Numbered from the stretch's first letter, positions 47,460 through 59,411 are shown. The stretch is 64,000 bases of DNA from Vibrio hepatarius (GCF_011806575.1 NZ_JAATOO010000016.1:1-64000), one strand, 5' to 3'. Notes: generated from the sequence alone by a model not told the origin. Program-made: numbers and translations.

Positions 47460-50400
47460 TTATTTTGCGATTTCCCTTAACTTCTTCGGTAATTCAAATT
47501 CGCCTTTGCTACGCGATAGCTCTTTGACTTCCGGTGCTTCAAGCGGACCTTTGACTTCGTAATTCACTTGGGTAAAGACTTCTACTACCGGTGAAATCAC
47601 CGTCGTGATCGCTAATACGTATAAGGCAGTTTGAGGCGTCACCGCAAACGCGGTCAGCACAGGAATACCAGAGGTAATGTCTGGCACAAAATTCACTTCT
47701 GCGTCGACCGTTTCGTTGTTTAAGTTCGCCAAGCCGCGAATCGTCATCTCGCCTGCTACGGCATCCATCTTAATGTCATTGGTTAAGAAAATGCCATTTT
47801 TGATTTCGCCGCTACCAGTAATCGAGTTAAATGCCATACCGCCATCAAACACATCGGTAAAGTCGAGCTGCATCTTACGGATAATCGAGTCCAGACTGAA
47901 CAGGCCGAGTAATCGAGCCGCGCCACTGACATCGGAAATCATCCCTTTACCAAGCGTAGTCTTCACATTGCCTTGAAGCGTGCTGACTTTAATTCCCCAC
48001 GGAGCACCATCCCATTCGAGGTTAGTATCTAAGTCAAACGGCGCTTTCTGGATGCCAGATGAAATGCCGAAACGCTCCATCAAATCACTGTTGTTTTCCC
48101 CTTTCATCGACACCTTTAAGCGGGTGTGATTTTGGGTTTGGTTTAGCAACCAGTAACCGCCCATCTCGACATTATTGGTGCCGCTTTCAAACGAGAGCTT
48201 CTTCCACTCAACTCGGTCACCTTTGCGTTGCAGATCAAGGTTCGCTTTACCGACTTTATAGCCTTGGAACCAAAAGTCATCGATCGTCAGGGTAAGATTC
48301 GGGATTTGCTGGTGTAGGGTGCGATCGAAAGCGGTGATCAGCGGCTGCTCTTCGTCTTCGATATCTAACAAGGTCGAATCTTTGTATTCTTCGTCCAAAG
48401 CAGGCACGAATACGTGTAGACGCTCCAATGCGACCGTCAGGTCATACGGCGCAATATAGGTCGCTTCACCTTTAGCCTCTTGGCTTGACAGCTTCATATA
48501 CCAGCTTAGGTCTTTTTCTTTAGCCGAGAACACGACGTCGTTCCAGTCGATACCCGCAAGTTTCAGTTCCTTCACGTTCAGCGCCACGCGCTGAGGCATC
48601 GGAACCTCCGGCATTTTCGATGTCGATTTCCCTTTGGCGCTACCCAGCTTATGCTCGCCAATAAAGTCGAGCCATTGGTCGAGGTCAAACTTATCGGTTC
48701 TCACTGAGGCGTGATGCCCAACCACAGGGCTAACCTTAAAACTGCCTTTACCCAGCACAAGGTTGGTGGCACGCAAAACAGGAATGTCTGGGCGAATATC
48801 AATTTCGGTTTGATATTTAGCGTTTGGCAATTGCAAACGAGCGGAGATACTTTCTTGGTTCCCCGACGCCTGAAGTCGCGCTTTGCCCGCTTGCTTGACA
48901 GCTTTGTTGAGCGGATATGGATAGTCACTGCGCAGCATTCTTAGATCGGCGCTGGTATCAATCTGGTAAGTAAAGCCGACATCGTTTAGCTGGATATCAA
49001 CGTCCATTCGCCAAGGCGCGTGACCATGCAAAGGTTTGACCCAGTTTTCACCTACGTATGGAGCGACAGGCTTGATATCCCAATCTCCTACAACATCAAT
49101 ACCAACCGCGTAACCTTGGCTGGCATTCTCACCAGTAAAGTCGATCGCCACCGGTTGAGTGAGAAGCTGCGCATTGATCCCAGCCGCTTTAACCACATCG
49201 TTGTCAAATTCAATACGGCCTGAGACCGACTCCAGAACCATTGGTGGCGTATTGATCTCAACTTGGTTGTCTTTCAGGTCAGCATAACCCCAAGCTCTAA
49301 CCTCTTGTTCTGAAGTAAATGGAACGTTGAGCTGGAAGCTGGACGTTACTGGACCCGTGACTTGCACTGCAGTTAACGCTGCTCCAACAGAATCGACCAA
49401 AGGGGTTGCCGTCATGTAATCGCGTACCGCGTTACCTTGAGCAAACGCGCTCGCTTCAATTTCTATATGGCCGCCTGGAGCTAATTCCGGAATGCGCCCA
49501 GTTATGCGCGTGGCGGTGACATCCTGCAGTTTGGCACTGCGAGAATCGAGGTACATCGCATCATTTTGGAACAGTAAATCCAGCTGTAAATCGGTGATCG
49601 GAGGCCAAGCGGTATCAAAGCTGAACTTTGCGTCTTTGAGACCAACCCACGCCTGGAACATACCGTTATTGTCTTTATACGGAAAATCACCCAGCTCACC
49701 GTACCAGAGCAACTTAGCAGTATTGACTTTACCACCCTGAATCGCGCTAGACAGATAATCGGTTAAGTCGCGCCCTAGCGCCAATGTCGGTAAGTAACGC
49801 CATACTTCGCCGCCGTTGTAGAGGTCTGCTTCGGCATAAAAAGAGAGGAAAGGGCTCTTCTCTTTGGGGAAATCGAGCCTGAATGCACCGAGCACTTGCA
49901 GGTCTGGTGTTGCTGCGGTGACTTTATCCGCCCATAAACGCCAGCCCGACTCGTCTTGTTGCCAAACGATATCCACCACTCCCTGACGAATCCGCAGTGG
50001 CGCTTGGAAAACATCGCCATAAGGTAGAATGTCGTCAATTAGCGACACATGCGCGTTGGCCTGAGACCAGTTACCGGATACTTTCGCCGACAAATTATGC
50101 AGCTCTGGCAGTAATTCCCATTGTGCCATCGAACCACTGGTTAACTCGGCAGAGTAGCGCAAGCTATCCAGCTCTTCTCCCATTGATACTCGGATATCTT
50201 CAACAAGGCCGCCAAGTTTGAGGGTTTCCAGTAACTCGTTCGTTTGCGCTGATTGTGGAGCAAGCTTGATTAAAGGTGTTACTGTGCTCAAATCTAGCTG
50301 CGACGCATTGAGCCGCCATTGTGTCGGTTGCCATTCGAACACCATATCCAATTCAGGCCAAGGTGTGTCGTCGGTTCTTAGTTCAAGTGAGTGAGCATTT

Positions 50401-51332
50401 ACTTGCCAACCGTTGTTTTTCGGCTGTAACTCAAAAATACCAGACTCAACAAACAGCTCGTGGCGATGACCTTCCTGCCAAACAAGCTCTGAAGACTCGA
50501 TTTCTAAGTAAGCACTTACTGGCTTTGAGCGTTCAATCGTTAACCAGCTATTAAAGCTGATTAAGCCTTTCTCAATACCAGTTTCTTGTTTGAGGTACTC
50601 CGTCAGCCAAGGCGTCACTCGAACATTTTGTACCGATGCGTAGAATTCACCACTGACGTCTTTCAACGAGCCGTGGTCAATAAAATCCGCTTTGACCAGC
50701 ACTGAGTTGATGTTACTGGTTGCAAGGCCTACTTCACCATCGATAAGGTGACGGTCACCTTTATTTATCCAACGCAGCTTATCAACGTCAACCTGAATCG
50801 CGGAGCCATCTACACTCTGTAAATGGACGGTGGAGTCAATCAACGAGAAGTCATCAAGCTGTCTCAGCAGCAAGTTGTCTAATTGCTCAAACACTTTTTG
50901 CTGCGAACCTTCCGGCTCCAGCACAGGTTGATCTTGCTGGTTTTTGACCAGTTTTACCGACGTCATATCTAGGGTTAATTTGTAGATACTCGATTGGGCT
51001 ACAACTGGCTGCAGTTCAAGCAGAGATTGGACCAGGTCAAGTTCGACTTCAACGCGGTCGGCACTGAAGGTGATACCACTGCTCGACGGCGTGTGGATTT
51101 GAATGCCTTGCAGAGAAATTGACGGGTGAAGGTTACGCCAAAAGCCGTGAATGTCCTCGATTTCGAGTTCAAACCCGGCTCTGCCACTCGCCCACTGTTT
51201 TATCTCTGGCTGGAAATGATTTAACTGAGGTAGAGCAATACGTAACGCCGTGACAACGATGGCCAATAAGACCATCACCGTAACGGCTAACCATAAAACA
51301 AACCTTGTGAATAATGTTGCTCTAGAGCTCAC
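47460..51332 (-). CDS. yhdP: YhdP family AsmA-like envelope protein
   Basis: A 1290-residue protein with one N-terminal membrane helix (about 10-30) and a long periplasmic AsmA/DUF3971 beta-rich region. YhdP, TamB and YdbH are known to carry phospholipids between the membranes. The length is typical. The start is GTG with AAGG seven bases upstream, and an ATG overlaps it out of frame. It follows rng by 8 bases and precedes the nitrilase-family gene by about 12, so the run is probably one operon. Confidence 0.94.
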   Translation of the reverse strand: MSSRATLFTRFVLWLAVTVMVLLAIVVTALRIALPQLNHFQPEIKQWASGRAGFELEIEDIHGFWRNLHPSISLQGIQIHTPSSSGITFSADRVEVELDLVQSLLELQPVVAQSSIYKLTLDMTSVKLVKNQQDQPVLEPEGSQQKVFEQLDNLLLRQLDDFSLIDSTVHLQSVDGSAIQVDVDKLRWINKGDRHLIDGEVGLATSNINSVLVKADFIDHGSLKDVSGEFYASVQNVRVTPWLTEYLKQETGIEKGLISFNSWLTIERSKPVSAYLEIESSELVWQEGHRHELFVESGIFELQPKNNGWQVNAHSLELRTDDTPWPELDMVFEWQPTQWRLNASQLDLSTVTPLIKLAPQSAQTNELLETLKLGGLVEDIRVSMGEELDSLRYSAELTSGSMAQWELLPELHNLSAKVSGNWSQANAHVSLIDDILPYGDVFQAPLRIRQGVVDIVWQQDESGWRLWADKVTAATPDLQVLGAFRLDFPKEKSPFLSFYAEADLYNGGEVWRYLPTLALGRDLTDYLSSAIQGGKVNTAKLLWYGELGDFPYKDNNGMFQAWVGLKDAKFSFDTAWPPITDLQLDLLFQNDAMYLDSRSAKLQDVTATRITGRIPELAPGGHIEIEASAFAQGNAVRDYMTATPLVDSVGAALTAVQVTGPVTSSFQLNVPFTSEQEVRAWGYADLKDNQVEINTPPMVLESVSGRIEFDNDVVKAAGINAQLLTQPVAIDFTGENASQGYAVGIDVVGDWDIKPVAPYVGENWVKPLHGHAPWRMDVDIQLNDVGFTYQIDTSADLRMLRSDYPYPLNKAVKQAGKARLQASGNQESISARLQLPNAKYQTEIDIRPDIPVLRATNLVLGKGSFKVSPVVGHHASVRTDKFDLDQWLDFIGEHKLGSAKGKSTSKMPEVPMPQRVALNVKELKLAGIDWNDVVFSAKEKDLSWYMKLSSQEAKGEATYIAPYDLTVALERLHVFVPALDEEYKDSTLLDIEDEEQPLITAFDRTLHQQIPNLTLTIDDFWFQGYKVGKANLDLQRKGDRVEWKKLSFESGTNNVEMGGYWLLNQTQNHTRLKVSMKGENNSDLMERFGISSGIQKAPFDLDTNLEWDGAPWGIKVSTLQGNVKTTLGKGMISDVSGAARLLGLFSLDSIIRKMQLDFTDVFDGGMAFNSITGSGEIKNGIFLTNDIKMDAVAGEMTIRGLANLNNETVDAEVNFVPDITSGIPVLTAFAVTPQTALYVLAITTVISPVVEVFTQVNYEVKGPLEAPEVKELSRSKGEFELPKKLREIAK

Positions 51333-51340
51333 ATACGACC

Positions 51341-52810
51341 TTACATCATTACGACATCAAACTGCTCTTGGATATAGAGCGGCTCTGCCTGAATCTTAAC
51401 TTGTTTGCCAATAAACACTTCCAGCTCAGCAAGAGCATGGGACTCTTCGCCTTGCAGCGTATCGGCCACGGCCGGAGACGCATACACAACGAACTTATCC
51501 GCGTCGTACGCGCGGTTAACACGGGTGATCTCACGTAAGATTTCGTAACACACCGTCTCGACCGTTTTCACGCTACCACGCCCTTCACAAGTTGGACAGG
51601 TAGAACACAGTACATGTTCAATACTTTCTCGAGTACGTTTGCGCGTCATCTCCACCAACCCTAACTGAGTAAAGCCGTTGATATTGGTCTTCACTCGGTC
51701 TTTCGATAACGCAGCCTCTAACGAGGTAAGTACTCGCTGACGGTGCTCATCAGACAACATATCAATGAAGTCGATAATAATGATGCCACCCAGATTACGC
51801 AGGCGCAGCTGGCGAGCGATCGCTTGAGTCGCTTCGATGTTGGTGTTGAAGATGGTCTCTTCGAGGTTACGTCGGCCGACAAACGCACCAGTGTTGATAT
51901 CCACCGTGGTCATCGCTTCGGTTTGATCAATAATCAGATAACCGCCCGATTTGAGTTCCACCTTACGCTCTAGTGAACGCTGGATCTCATTTTCGGTGTC
52001 GTACATATCGAAGATAGGCTTATCGCCTTCGTGCAGCTCAAGTTTATCGGTCAGCTCCGGCACATACTCGGAAGTGAACTCTTTTAAGTTCTCAAATTCC
52101 TGACGTGAATCGACCAAAATTTTTGTCAGTTCCGTACCAACGAAATCACGTAGGATGCGCTGAGAAAGGCCAAGTTCACCGTAGAGCGTAGAACGCGTTT
52201 TGTACTTAACGCGGCGCTCCATCACCTTTGACCATAAACGTTTAAGAAACGCGGCGTCTTGCGAAAGCTCTTTGTCGACCGCGCCTTCAGCGGCAGTACG
52301 AATGATAAAGCCACCGTCTTCGTCACAGTAGTGACCTACGACTTTCTTCAAACGGTTACGTTCTTCTTCACTTTCGATGCGTTGAGAAACGCCCACGTGG
52401 CTCGCACCCGGCATAAACACCAGATAACGGGAAGGTAGGGTAATGTCGGTAGTCAGACGCGCGCCTTTAGTGCCAAGCGGGTCTTTAACCACTTGCACAA
52501 CGATATCCTGACCTTGGCGAACCAATTCAGAAATATCACGCACTTGGAACTGCTGCTTTTCATTTTCAGCAACACATTCTGTGTGAGGGACAATATCAGA
52601 AGCATGCAAGAACGCGGCTTTTTCAAGGCCAATATCGACAAATGCAGCCTGCATTCCCGGAAGTACGCGGCTCACTTTGCCTTTGTAAATGTTTCCGACG
52701 ATACCTCGTTTTGATTCACGTTCTACATGGATTTCTTGTAGGGTCCCCCCTTCAATCATGGCGACCCGAGTCTCACTCGGGGTGACATTGATCAGCAACT
52801 CTGCACTCAT
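51341..52810 (-). CDS. rng: Ribonuclease G
   Basis: A 489-residue endoribonuclease that matures the 5' end of 16S rRNA and degrades some mRNAs. An N-terminal S1 domain (about 37-130), the RNase E/G catalytic core with DFIDML and the zinc-link CPTCEGRG near residue 405 are present. The long C-terminal degradosome scaffold of RNase E is absent, so this is RNase G rather than RNase E. It lies in the conserved mre-maf-rng-yhdP-tldD order. Confidence 0.96.
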   Translation of the reverse strand: MSAELLINVTPSETRVAMIEGGTLQEIHVERESKRGIVGNIYKGKVSRVLPGMQAAFVDIGLEKAAFLHASDIVPHTECVAENEKQQFQVRDISELVRQGQDIVVQVVKDPLGTKGARLTTDITLPSRYLVFMPGASHVGVSQRIESEEERNRLKKVVGHYCDEDGGFIIRTAAEGAVDKELSQDAAFLKRLWSKVMERRVKYKTRSTLYGELGLSQRILRDFVGTELTKILVDSRQEFENLKEFTSEYVPELTDKLELHEGDKPIFDMYDTENEIQRSLERKVELKSGGYLIIDQTEAMTTVDINTGAFVGRRNLEETIFNTNIEATQAIARQLRLRNLGGIIIIDFIDMLSDEHRQRVLTSLEAALSKDRVKTNINGFTQLGLVEMTRKRTRESIEHVLCSTCPTCEGRGSVKTVETVCYEILREITRVNRAYDADKFVVYASPAVADTLQGEESHALAELEVFIGKQVKIQAEPLYIQEQFDVVMM

Positions 52811-52831
52811 GAGCGCACCTCAAAGTTAAAA

Positions 52832-53392
52832 TTATAAAAACTTATGCAGCAGCTGGTCAGTTTCAAATAATGGAAGCCCTACAACGGCGTGATAACTGCC
52901 TTCAATGCGGGTTACAAAACGTCCACCTAATCCTTGAATACCATAACTACCAGCTTTGTCGCATGGTTCACCTGACTGCCAATATTGTTCTATTTCATTG
53001 TCTGACAAGGTTTTAAACCATACGCTCGTCGATACTACGACGGTCTGTTGATTCTGTTCATCTGCAACGGTAACGGCCGTCATTACCTGGTGCTCTTTAC
53101 CCGATAGCATCTGCAGCATTTGCTTTGCATGGGCAAAGTCTAGCGGCTTTTCGAGCACTTGCCCGTCACACACCACAACCGTATCCGAACCGAGCACGAC
53201 TGATTCTGGCTTCATCTCTAGCGCTGCCAACGCTTTGTCTTGCGATAACCTCGCAACATACTCCGCGGCACTTTCATGCGCTTCACGACGTTCTTCAACG
53301 TGAGTAGCAAGTACCGTGAACTCGTAACCCAGTTGTGACAGCAACTCTTTACGTCGCGGTGACGACGAGGCTAAAACTAACGCTTTGCTCAT
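52832..53392 (-). CDS. maf: Maf family nucleotide pyrophosphatase
   Basis: A 186-residue house-cleaning enzyme that hydrolyses non-canonical nucleoside triphosphates such as dTTP/UTP or modified pyrimidines. The hallmark ASSSPRRKELL is at residues 8-18 and GSDTVV follows in the middle. It is equivalent to E. coli YhdE by position between mreD and rng. The start at 53392 has GAGG five bases upstream; an upstream in-frame start overlaps mreD. Confidence 0.94.
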   Translation of the reverse strand: MSKALVLASSSPRRKELLSQLGYEFTVLATHVEERREAHESAAEYVARLSQDKALAALEMKPESVVLGSDTVVVCDGQVLEKPLDFAHAKQMLQMLSGKEHQVMTAVTVADEQNQQTVVVSTSVWFKTLSDNEIEQYWQSGEPCDKAGSYGIQGLGGRFVTRIEGSYHAVVGLPLFETDQLLHKFL

Positions 53393-53394
53393 GT

Positions 53395-53883
53395 TTACCT
53401 CACATGCCAACTGCGTCTGACTCGGCGCATTAATAAGAACATCCAAGGCCAGAGAATAAAGTTAATCACGCCGCTCCATAAGGTGACTGGATTAAAGGAG
53501 ATGTCCTGAATCAGGTACTCACCGCAGAAAATCAATAGATCCAAGATCACTGACATTAAGGCGATAAGAATGGCTTGCTGCCAAAGCGCCATATTACGAA
53601 TTACCAGAAAGTTTAGTGCAACAAGGTAAATGACGATAGACAACATCATACCGCGAATCCCTAATGTAGATCCGAGTAGTAAATCCCAAAGCAAGCCAAG
53701 GACCAGTGCAGTCCCGACGTTAACTCGATGTGGCAGCGCCAGAACCCAATAACAAGTAACCAACAATAACCAAGATGGACGCAGTAAATCGAGCGTGCCC
53801 GGCCAAGGAATCGTCTGCAACGTTAGTGCTATCAAGAAAGAACACAAAACCACTAAGCGTCCTTTAAAGATGCTATTTGCCAT
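53395..53883 (-). CDS. mreD: Rod shape-determining protein MreD
   Basis: A 162-residue inner-membrane protein with about five hydrophobic segments, part of the elongasome with MreB, MreC, RodA and PBP2. Its start overlaps the mreC stop by 11 bases and the maf gene follows after two bases, so translation is coupled along the operon. Confidence 0.95.
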   Translation of the reverse strand: MANSIFKGRLVVLCSFLIALTLQTIPWPGTLDLLRPSWLLLVTCYWVLALPHRVNVGTALVLGLLWDLLLGSTLGIRGMMLSIVIYLVALNFLVIRNMALWQQAILIALMSVILDLLIFCGEYLIQDISFNPVTLWSGVINFILWPWMFLLMRRVRRSWHVR

Positions 53884-54757
53884 TGGTGAGTTCCTCTTGT
53901 TGTTCCGGGATCACTTGCTGAATTTTTTCCTGTCTTGAATCATTTGGCCAAATCAGTAGTAGGTAACGAAGTCTTTCAAAGTCCACCACCGGTTCAGCTT
54001 CGATTTGGGCGAACTCGCGCGCGTTATCGCGGTCAACCTTCGAGACATGAGCGACTGGGTAACCCTCTGGGTATACACCGCCTAATCCGGAGGTGACCAA
54101 CAAGTCCCCTTCCTGAATATCAAGGCTGATAGGAATATGGTCTAAGTTGATGTGTTCCATATCGCCACTGCCCGAAGCAATCACACGAATGTCATTGCGG
54201 ATCACCTGAACCGGAATCGCACTTAAGCTATCGGTAAGCAGTAACACGCGGCTATTGTGAGCCGAGACAAATGTCACCTGACCAACAATACCTTTCTCGT
54301 TTGCGACTGGTTGACCTACGTAAACACCGTCGATCTGGCCTTTATCGATCACAACTTGGTGACGATATGGCGAGGTATCCACTGCCATTACCTCAGTGAC
54401 AACCTTGCGTTCATCACGGACAAACGAAGAACCTAACAGTTTACGCAGTCTTTGGTTTTCTTCGCGGTATTGATCGAGCAACAGTAGATCATTCTTCAGG
54501 CGTAGGATCTCTCTTTTTAACGTGTAGTTGCTTTCCATGTAGCTTTTACGCACGTTAAAACGCTCGTAAGCATCATCAAATACGACACGAGGCACGTCAG
54601 CCAGATACTGAATGGGCGCTACGATACTGTTGAGTATGTAACGCACTTCGGCAAATGCGCCTAAACGACTATCAGCCAGCATGAGGCTGGCTGATAGAAT
54701 AACGGCAAAAAACAGACGTAACTGAAGTGAAGGTCCTCGGCCAAAAATAGGCTTCAT
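53873..54757 (-). CDS. mreC: Rod shape-determining protein MreC
   Basis: A 294-residue bitopic protein with one N-terminal helix (about 12-30), a coiled coil (about 75-110) and a periplasmic beta-domain. It links MreB filaments to the periplasmic wall synthases. The overlap with mreD and position after mreB are standard. A small hairpin lies between mreB and mreC. Confidence 0.96.
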   Translation of the reverse strand: MKPIFGRGPSLQLRLFFAVILSASLMLADSRLGAFAEVRYILNSIVAPIQYLADVPRVVFDDAYERFNVRKSYMESNYTLKREILRLKNDLLLLDQYREENQRLRKLLGSSFVRDERKVVTEVMAVDTSPYRHQVVIDKGQIDGVYVGQPVANEKGIVGQVTFVSAHNSRVLLLTDSLSAIPVQVIRNDIRVIASGSGDMEHINLDHIPISLDIQEGDLLVTSGLGGVYPEGYPVAHVSKVDRDNAREFAQIEAEPVVDFERLRYLLLIWPNDSRQEKIQQVIPEQQEELTNGK

Positions 54758-54782
54758 TGAATATGAGTTCCTTATCTTGATA

Positions 54783-54799
54783 CCTTAGCCAAACTAAGG
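54783..54799 (-). other. mreB-mreC intergenic hairpin
   Basis: A 6-bp stem CCTTAG / CTAAGG in the 51-base gap may be an RNA-processing site that leaves more mreB than mreC message. No T-run follows. Confidence 0.35.
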
Positions 54800-54808
54800 C
54801 GATACGAT

Positions 54809-55937
<1,129 letters not shown>

Positions 55938-56004
55938 CCTAAACATGGGCTGAAACCCGCAATTTCTAACAGATTCCTTACTTAGCGTAAAAAAAACACA
56001 AAAT

Positions 56005-59000
56005 TTAGAGTCCGATTAATCCGGGTTCGCCGCGAAAGATCACTTTGTCATTGCCACGGAAAATACCAAAGGTGATCACCGCGGGTGGATCTTCATCGCC
56101 GTTGTTGCGCCAATTGTACCTCAACCATGACCGTTCGGGGATATTCCCGTCGCTGCCGCAGTTAATTGGGTTTTCACCATTGAGCGCCACAGGAGCAAGC
56201 GGATTGATTCGTGCCCAGATACGCACTTGTTCACGCTCCGTTCCGCTATGGTCAACGGTTAAGTTATTTGATTGGCCATTGATGACTGAGCCTTGACCTT
56301 GCAGCGTGGCGGCAGAACTTGTGAGGGAATCAGGCCAGATCACTTGCTTACAGTAGTCAGCCCCATCAAAGTCACTGTTACTATCAGCGGTATTGGTCAC
56401 AAATCGGTTGTTATCCCAATATTCCACTTTGAGCGGAATCTTAAGGCCGTTCACTCCAGTCGTCGTACCGCTGTCTTGCAGGCGCATACGACCATATCGA
56501 AAATCAGGTTGTTCTGGGAACGCATCTTCGAGTTCAAATGATTGAGTCGGCACTCCTGCGTTGTCGGTTTCGACTAAGAAGCGAATCCCGTCAGGATCAT
56601 CAACGATGTTCAGGCCAAACCACGCGTTGCTCTCGTCAAACGGCCCATCAGGTTGTGAGGTATAGTTCCCCGACGCATGAATAACCGTCTGTTTTTCTAA
56701 ACTAAAATCACTCACTGCCAATGCCAGTCGAGAACTATTCACCACGCCACCCGAGTCTGCGGTTAACCAGTCGGCACTGTCTCCCCAAAGGCCACTGTTC
56801 CAATTGTCGCTGGCCAATAATCGGTTGGTTAACGAGTTACCATTGACCTGCTCTTTCGCGGTGTATTGCAAATCGACAATCAAAGCGTCGCTAAACAAGC
56901 CGTAGTTAAAGGTTGGATTCCCTTCAACATTTTGCGCTTCAACGGAAAAAGCGTGAGTGATTGGCTGACTCATGTAGGCAAAACCATCATGTCCTGTCGC
57001 GTATTGCCATTGTTCGTTAACGGGTTGCATGACCAATTTAGCCGGATAGAAACGACCAATCGCCTGACTGTCGATATCAATGTCCATCGTCAGATAATTT
57101 GCCGTGGTCTCTAGCTGCAACGTGCCCGCTTCGCTCCAACTGTGTTCAACGGTTTTCGTCTCACTGTTTGGCTCAAACGGTGTGAGCGGCACAGACGATA
57201 ATGCACCTAAGCTAGTCAGTGAAGAGGTTGGATAGGCGACCGAATAGGAAAGCTCAATCGGGCCTTTATCCAACGAGTAATTGCCGGTAAGTGGGTATTT
57301 ACATTCATCGTTCTCATTGACTCGCGAATCGGGATGTACAATCGGTCGGTAAGTCACATCAAACGGTTCACCTGCTGCGATAAATCCCGTTCCACTGGAT
57401 GTTGTGGCTGGATTAAGATTGGCGATATTGGTTGCCTGAACCACATCGCAAATCGCCAGTTTCCACGGACGAGAATAGACCTCAAACTCGCCTTTCAATG
57501 TACCACCTTCAACCGGACAGTTGTCTTGGTCGCATACAAAGCTCTGGTCTTGGATTTGCATTTTAATATGACCAGATTCTTTGAAGATCATCTCTGCATT
57601 ACGGTTGGTGTCGCTGAGCTTGGCGGTAAATACCAAATCACTCGCCAGTTCAGGAGCCAGCGGTTGTTGATAACTAAATGACGCTTTCGGCTCACCGGTA
57701 TAACCGAGTGAAATCTGTTGTCCTGAGTTGCTGCACGCTTTTACTTCAACAGGGAAACTTACCTTCTCACCCGCCGTGATGTATTGGTCAGCCACTTCAA
57801 ACTTGTAGGGTACGTACTTGATGACATCGTTGTCGATCAGGTTAGCGCCACCGACCGACAGGCTTGCCGTTAGCGGGTACTCACCCACACTCGACGGATC
57901 GTTTTTGATGACTCGATAACGGGCGATACCATTGGCTTCTGACAGAAAGCTTATCGACAAATTTGAACCAGATGACTGCTGTAACGCGGGCTGATAACCA
58001 GACACGTAGTTGTTATTGCTATCAAAAACATGTACTTCGACAATATTGTCTGGCGAACTTTCACACGTTAGGTGGTAGTTAAACGGTTTGATCTCAATTC
58101 GCGCCACTTGTGGATCTGGTGGTAGTGTGCCACAGCCATCAGGGCTCACCGCGCGGATGTAACTGTTACCTTTCGCGCGAAAGTTCACCACTGGCGCCGT
58201 GATTGCGCCGTTCATCTGAAAGTCTTCAACGTCATTGATATCAAAACCAGCAGGTACTTGAGACGGCACATAAATATTGGCGTTAACGCGAATATCTTTG
58301 CTCGACTGAGGCCAGAAAAACGACTCGCCGCCCGCACCAATCAAGGTTAGATCCGAACTATTGTAGTTAACATCCTCTGCGGGGTTACTACTTGCATTGA
58401 GGTACACACCAGATTGCGTTCCACTCTGGCTACCAAAATTGATCTTGTTGTAATTAACCACGACCGGGCCATCCACCAGAAGGCGGATGTTGTTGGCCGT
58501 GAGGTTCAACTCGTTAAACCAATATTCCCCTGATGCTAATCGGATCGTGGTGTTATCAAAAAACGTCACCGCAGAATAAAAGCCCGAAGTCAGGCTCGCT
58601 GGCGCGTAGACGTTCGAGCCTGAATCAACGAAGCGCGCAAAGTCTGGCGGACCATCGGGGAACAGTACTCTGCTCGAGTCTACTTTACAGGATTCCGCAG
58701 CACTTCCCGATGTTGGATATACACAGCCGCTATCGGGGATACCTGAAACCGTGGAATAGGCAAAACCAAGTCCAACGCTGGATTTAGAACGTTCGAGAAA
58801 AATTCGGCTCGCTGGCACTAAACCTTGCGTAATGTTTAACGCGCCGTCATGCATAATCCAATTGCCACTGGATTGGTAGTAGCGGTTCGACTGCAGCTCT
58901 TCGGGGAAAAACGGACAAATATCCGGTAGAGGTGGCGGTGGTTCTGTCCCTTCCAAACAATCAACCGTTGCTGTACCACTACCAGAGATTTTGACTTTAT

Positions 59001-59409
59001 TCGGGTGAATCCCTTTCATATTGGCCGGGATATTTTCCTCTTTATAAATATAAGGCGACTTAGTGTTCGTACCTGCGTAAAGGTAATAATCCAACGTTGA
59101 ACTGGACGCATCAAAGTACAAACTGATCGTGTAGTCATTGCCTACTTGCATCGCTCCTGGGTCGCGAACAAACGGGCTAGGTTTGCCGGGAGCCGGTACA
59201 CTTGAATCATTGGTCCAAATTGGTACGGGAACGTTTTTGTTTCCGACGGCTTTGACCCCATACAATGTCTCTTGCCGCTGAGAGTTTTCTATCGTAAATA
59301 GGATTTGAAAATCGTATCTCGGGTCGACAGGGCAAGAATCTGCTGCCCAGATTAGATGCGAGTACAGTAAGCCAAATAAGGCAAACGCGATTTGAATAGC
59401 TTGTCTCAT
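56005..59409 (-). CDS. mshQ: MSHA biogenesis protein MshQ
   Basis: A 1134-residue secreted protein at the end of the MSHA structural operon. A signal peptide spans about 1-22 (cut after IWAA). The middle holds repeated beta-sandwich domains, and the C-terminal 500-600 residues follow the DUF6701 type seen in MshQ. It is predicted to be exported and possibly located at the pilus tip or cell surface; the role is not proven, and MshQ is the most variable member of the locus. It starts three bases after mshP. Confidence 0.9.
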   Translation of the reverse strand: MRQAIQIAFALFGLLYSHLIWAADSCPVDPRYDFQILFTIENSQRQETLYGVKAVGNKNVPVPIWTNDSSVPAPGKPSPFVRDPGAMQVGNDYTISLYFDASSSTLDYYLYAGTNTKSPYIYKEENIPANMKGIHPNKVKISGSGTATVDCLEGTEPPPPLPDICPFFPEELQSNRYYQSSGNWIMHDGALNITQGLVPASRIFLERSKSSVGLGFAYSTVSGIPDSGCVYPTSGSAAESCKVDSSRVLFPDGPPDFARFVDSGSNVYAPASLTSGFYSAVTFFDNTTIRLASGEYWFNELNLTANNIRLLVDGPVVVNYNKINFGSQSGTQSGVYLNASSNPAEDVNYNSSDLTLIGAGGESFFWPQSSKDIRVNANIYVPSQVPAGFDINDVEDFQMNGAITAPVVNFRAKGNSYIRAVSPDGCGTLPPDPQVARIEIKPFNYHLTCESSPDNIVEVHVFDSNNNYVSGYQPALQQSSGSNLSISFLSEANGIARYRVIKNDPSSVGEYPLTASLSVGGANLIDNDVIKYVPYKFEVADQYITAGEKVSFPVEVKACSNSGQQISLGYTGEPKASFSYQQPLAPELASDLVFTAKLSDTNRNAEMIFKESGHIKMQIQDQSFVCDQDNCPVEGGTLKGEFEVYSRPWKLAICDVVQATNIANLNPATTSSGTGFIAAGEPFDVTYRPIVHPDSRVNENDECKYPLTGNYSLDKGPIELSYSVAYPTSSLTSLGALSSVPLTPFEPNSETKTVEHSWSEAGTLQLETTANYLTMDIDIDSQAIGRFYPAKLVMQPVNEQWQYATGHDGFAYMSQPITHAFSVEAQNVEGNPTFNYGLFSDALIVDLQYTAKEQVNGNSLTNRLLASDNWNSGLWGDSADWLTADSGGVVNSSRLALAVSDFSLEKQTVIHASGNYTSQPDGPFDESNAWFGLNIVDDPDGIRFLVETDNAGVPTQSFELEDAFPEQPDFRYGRMRLQDSGTTTGVNGLKIPLKVEYWDNNRFVTNTADSNSDFDGADYCKQVIWPDSLTSSAATLQGQGSVINGQSNNLTVDHSGTEREQVRIWARINPLAPVALNGENPINCGSDGNIPERSWLRYNWRNNGDEDPPAVITFGIFRGNDKVIFRGEPGLIGL

Positions 59410-59411
59410 GA

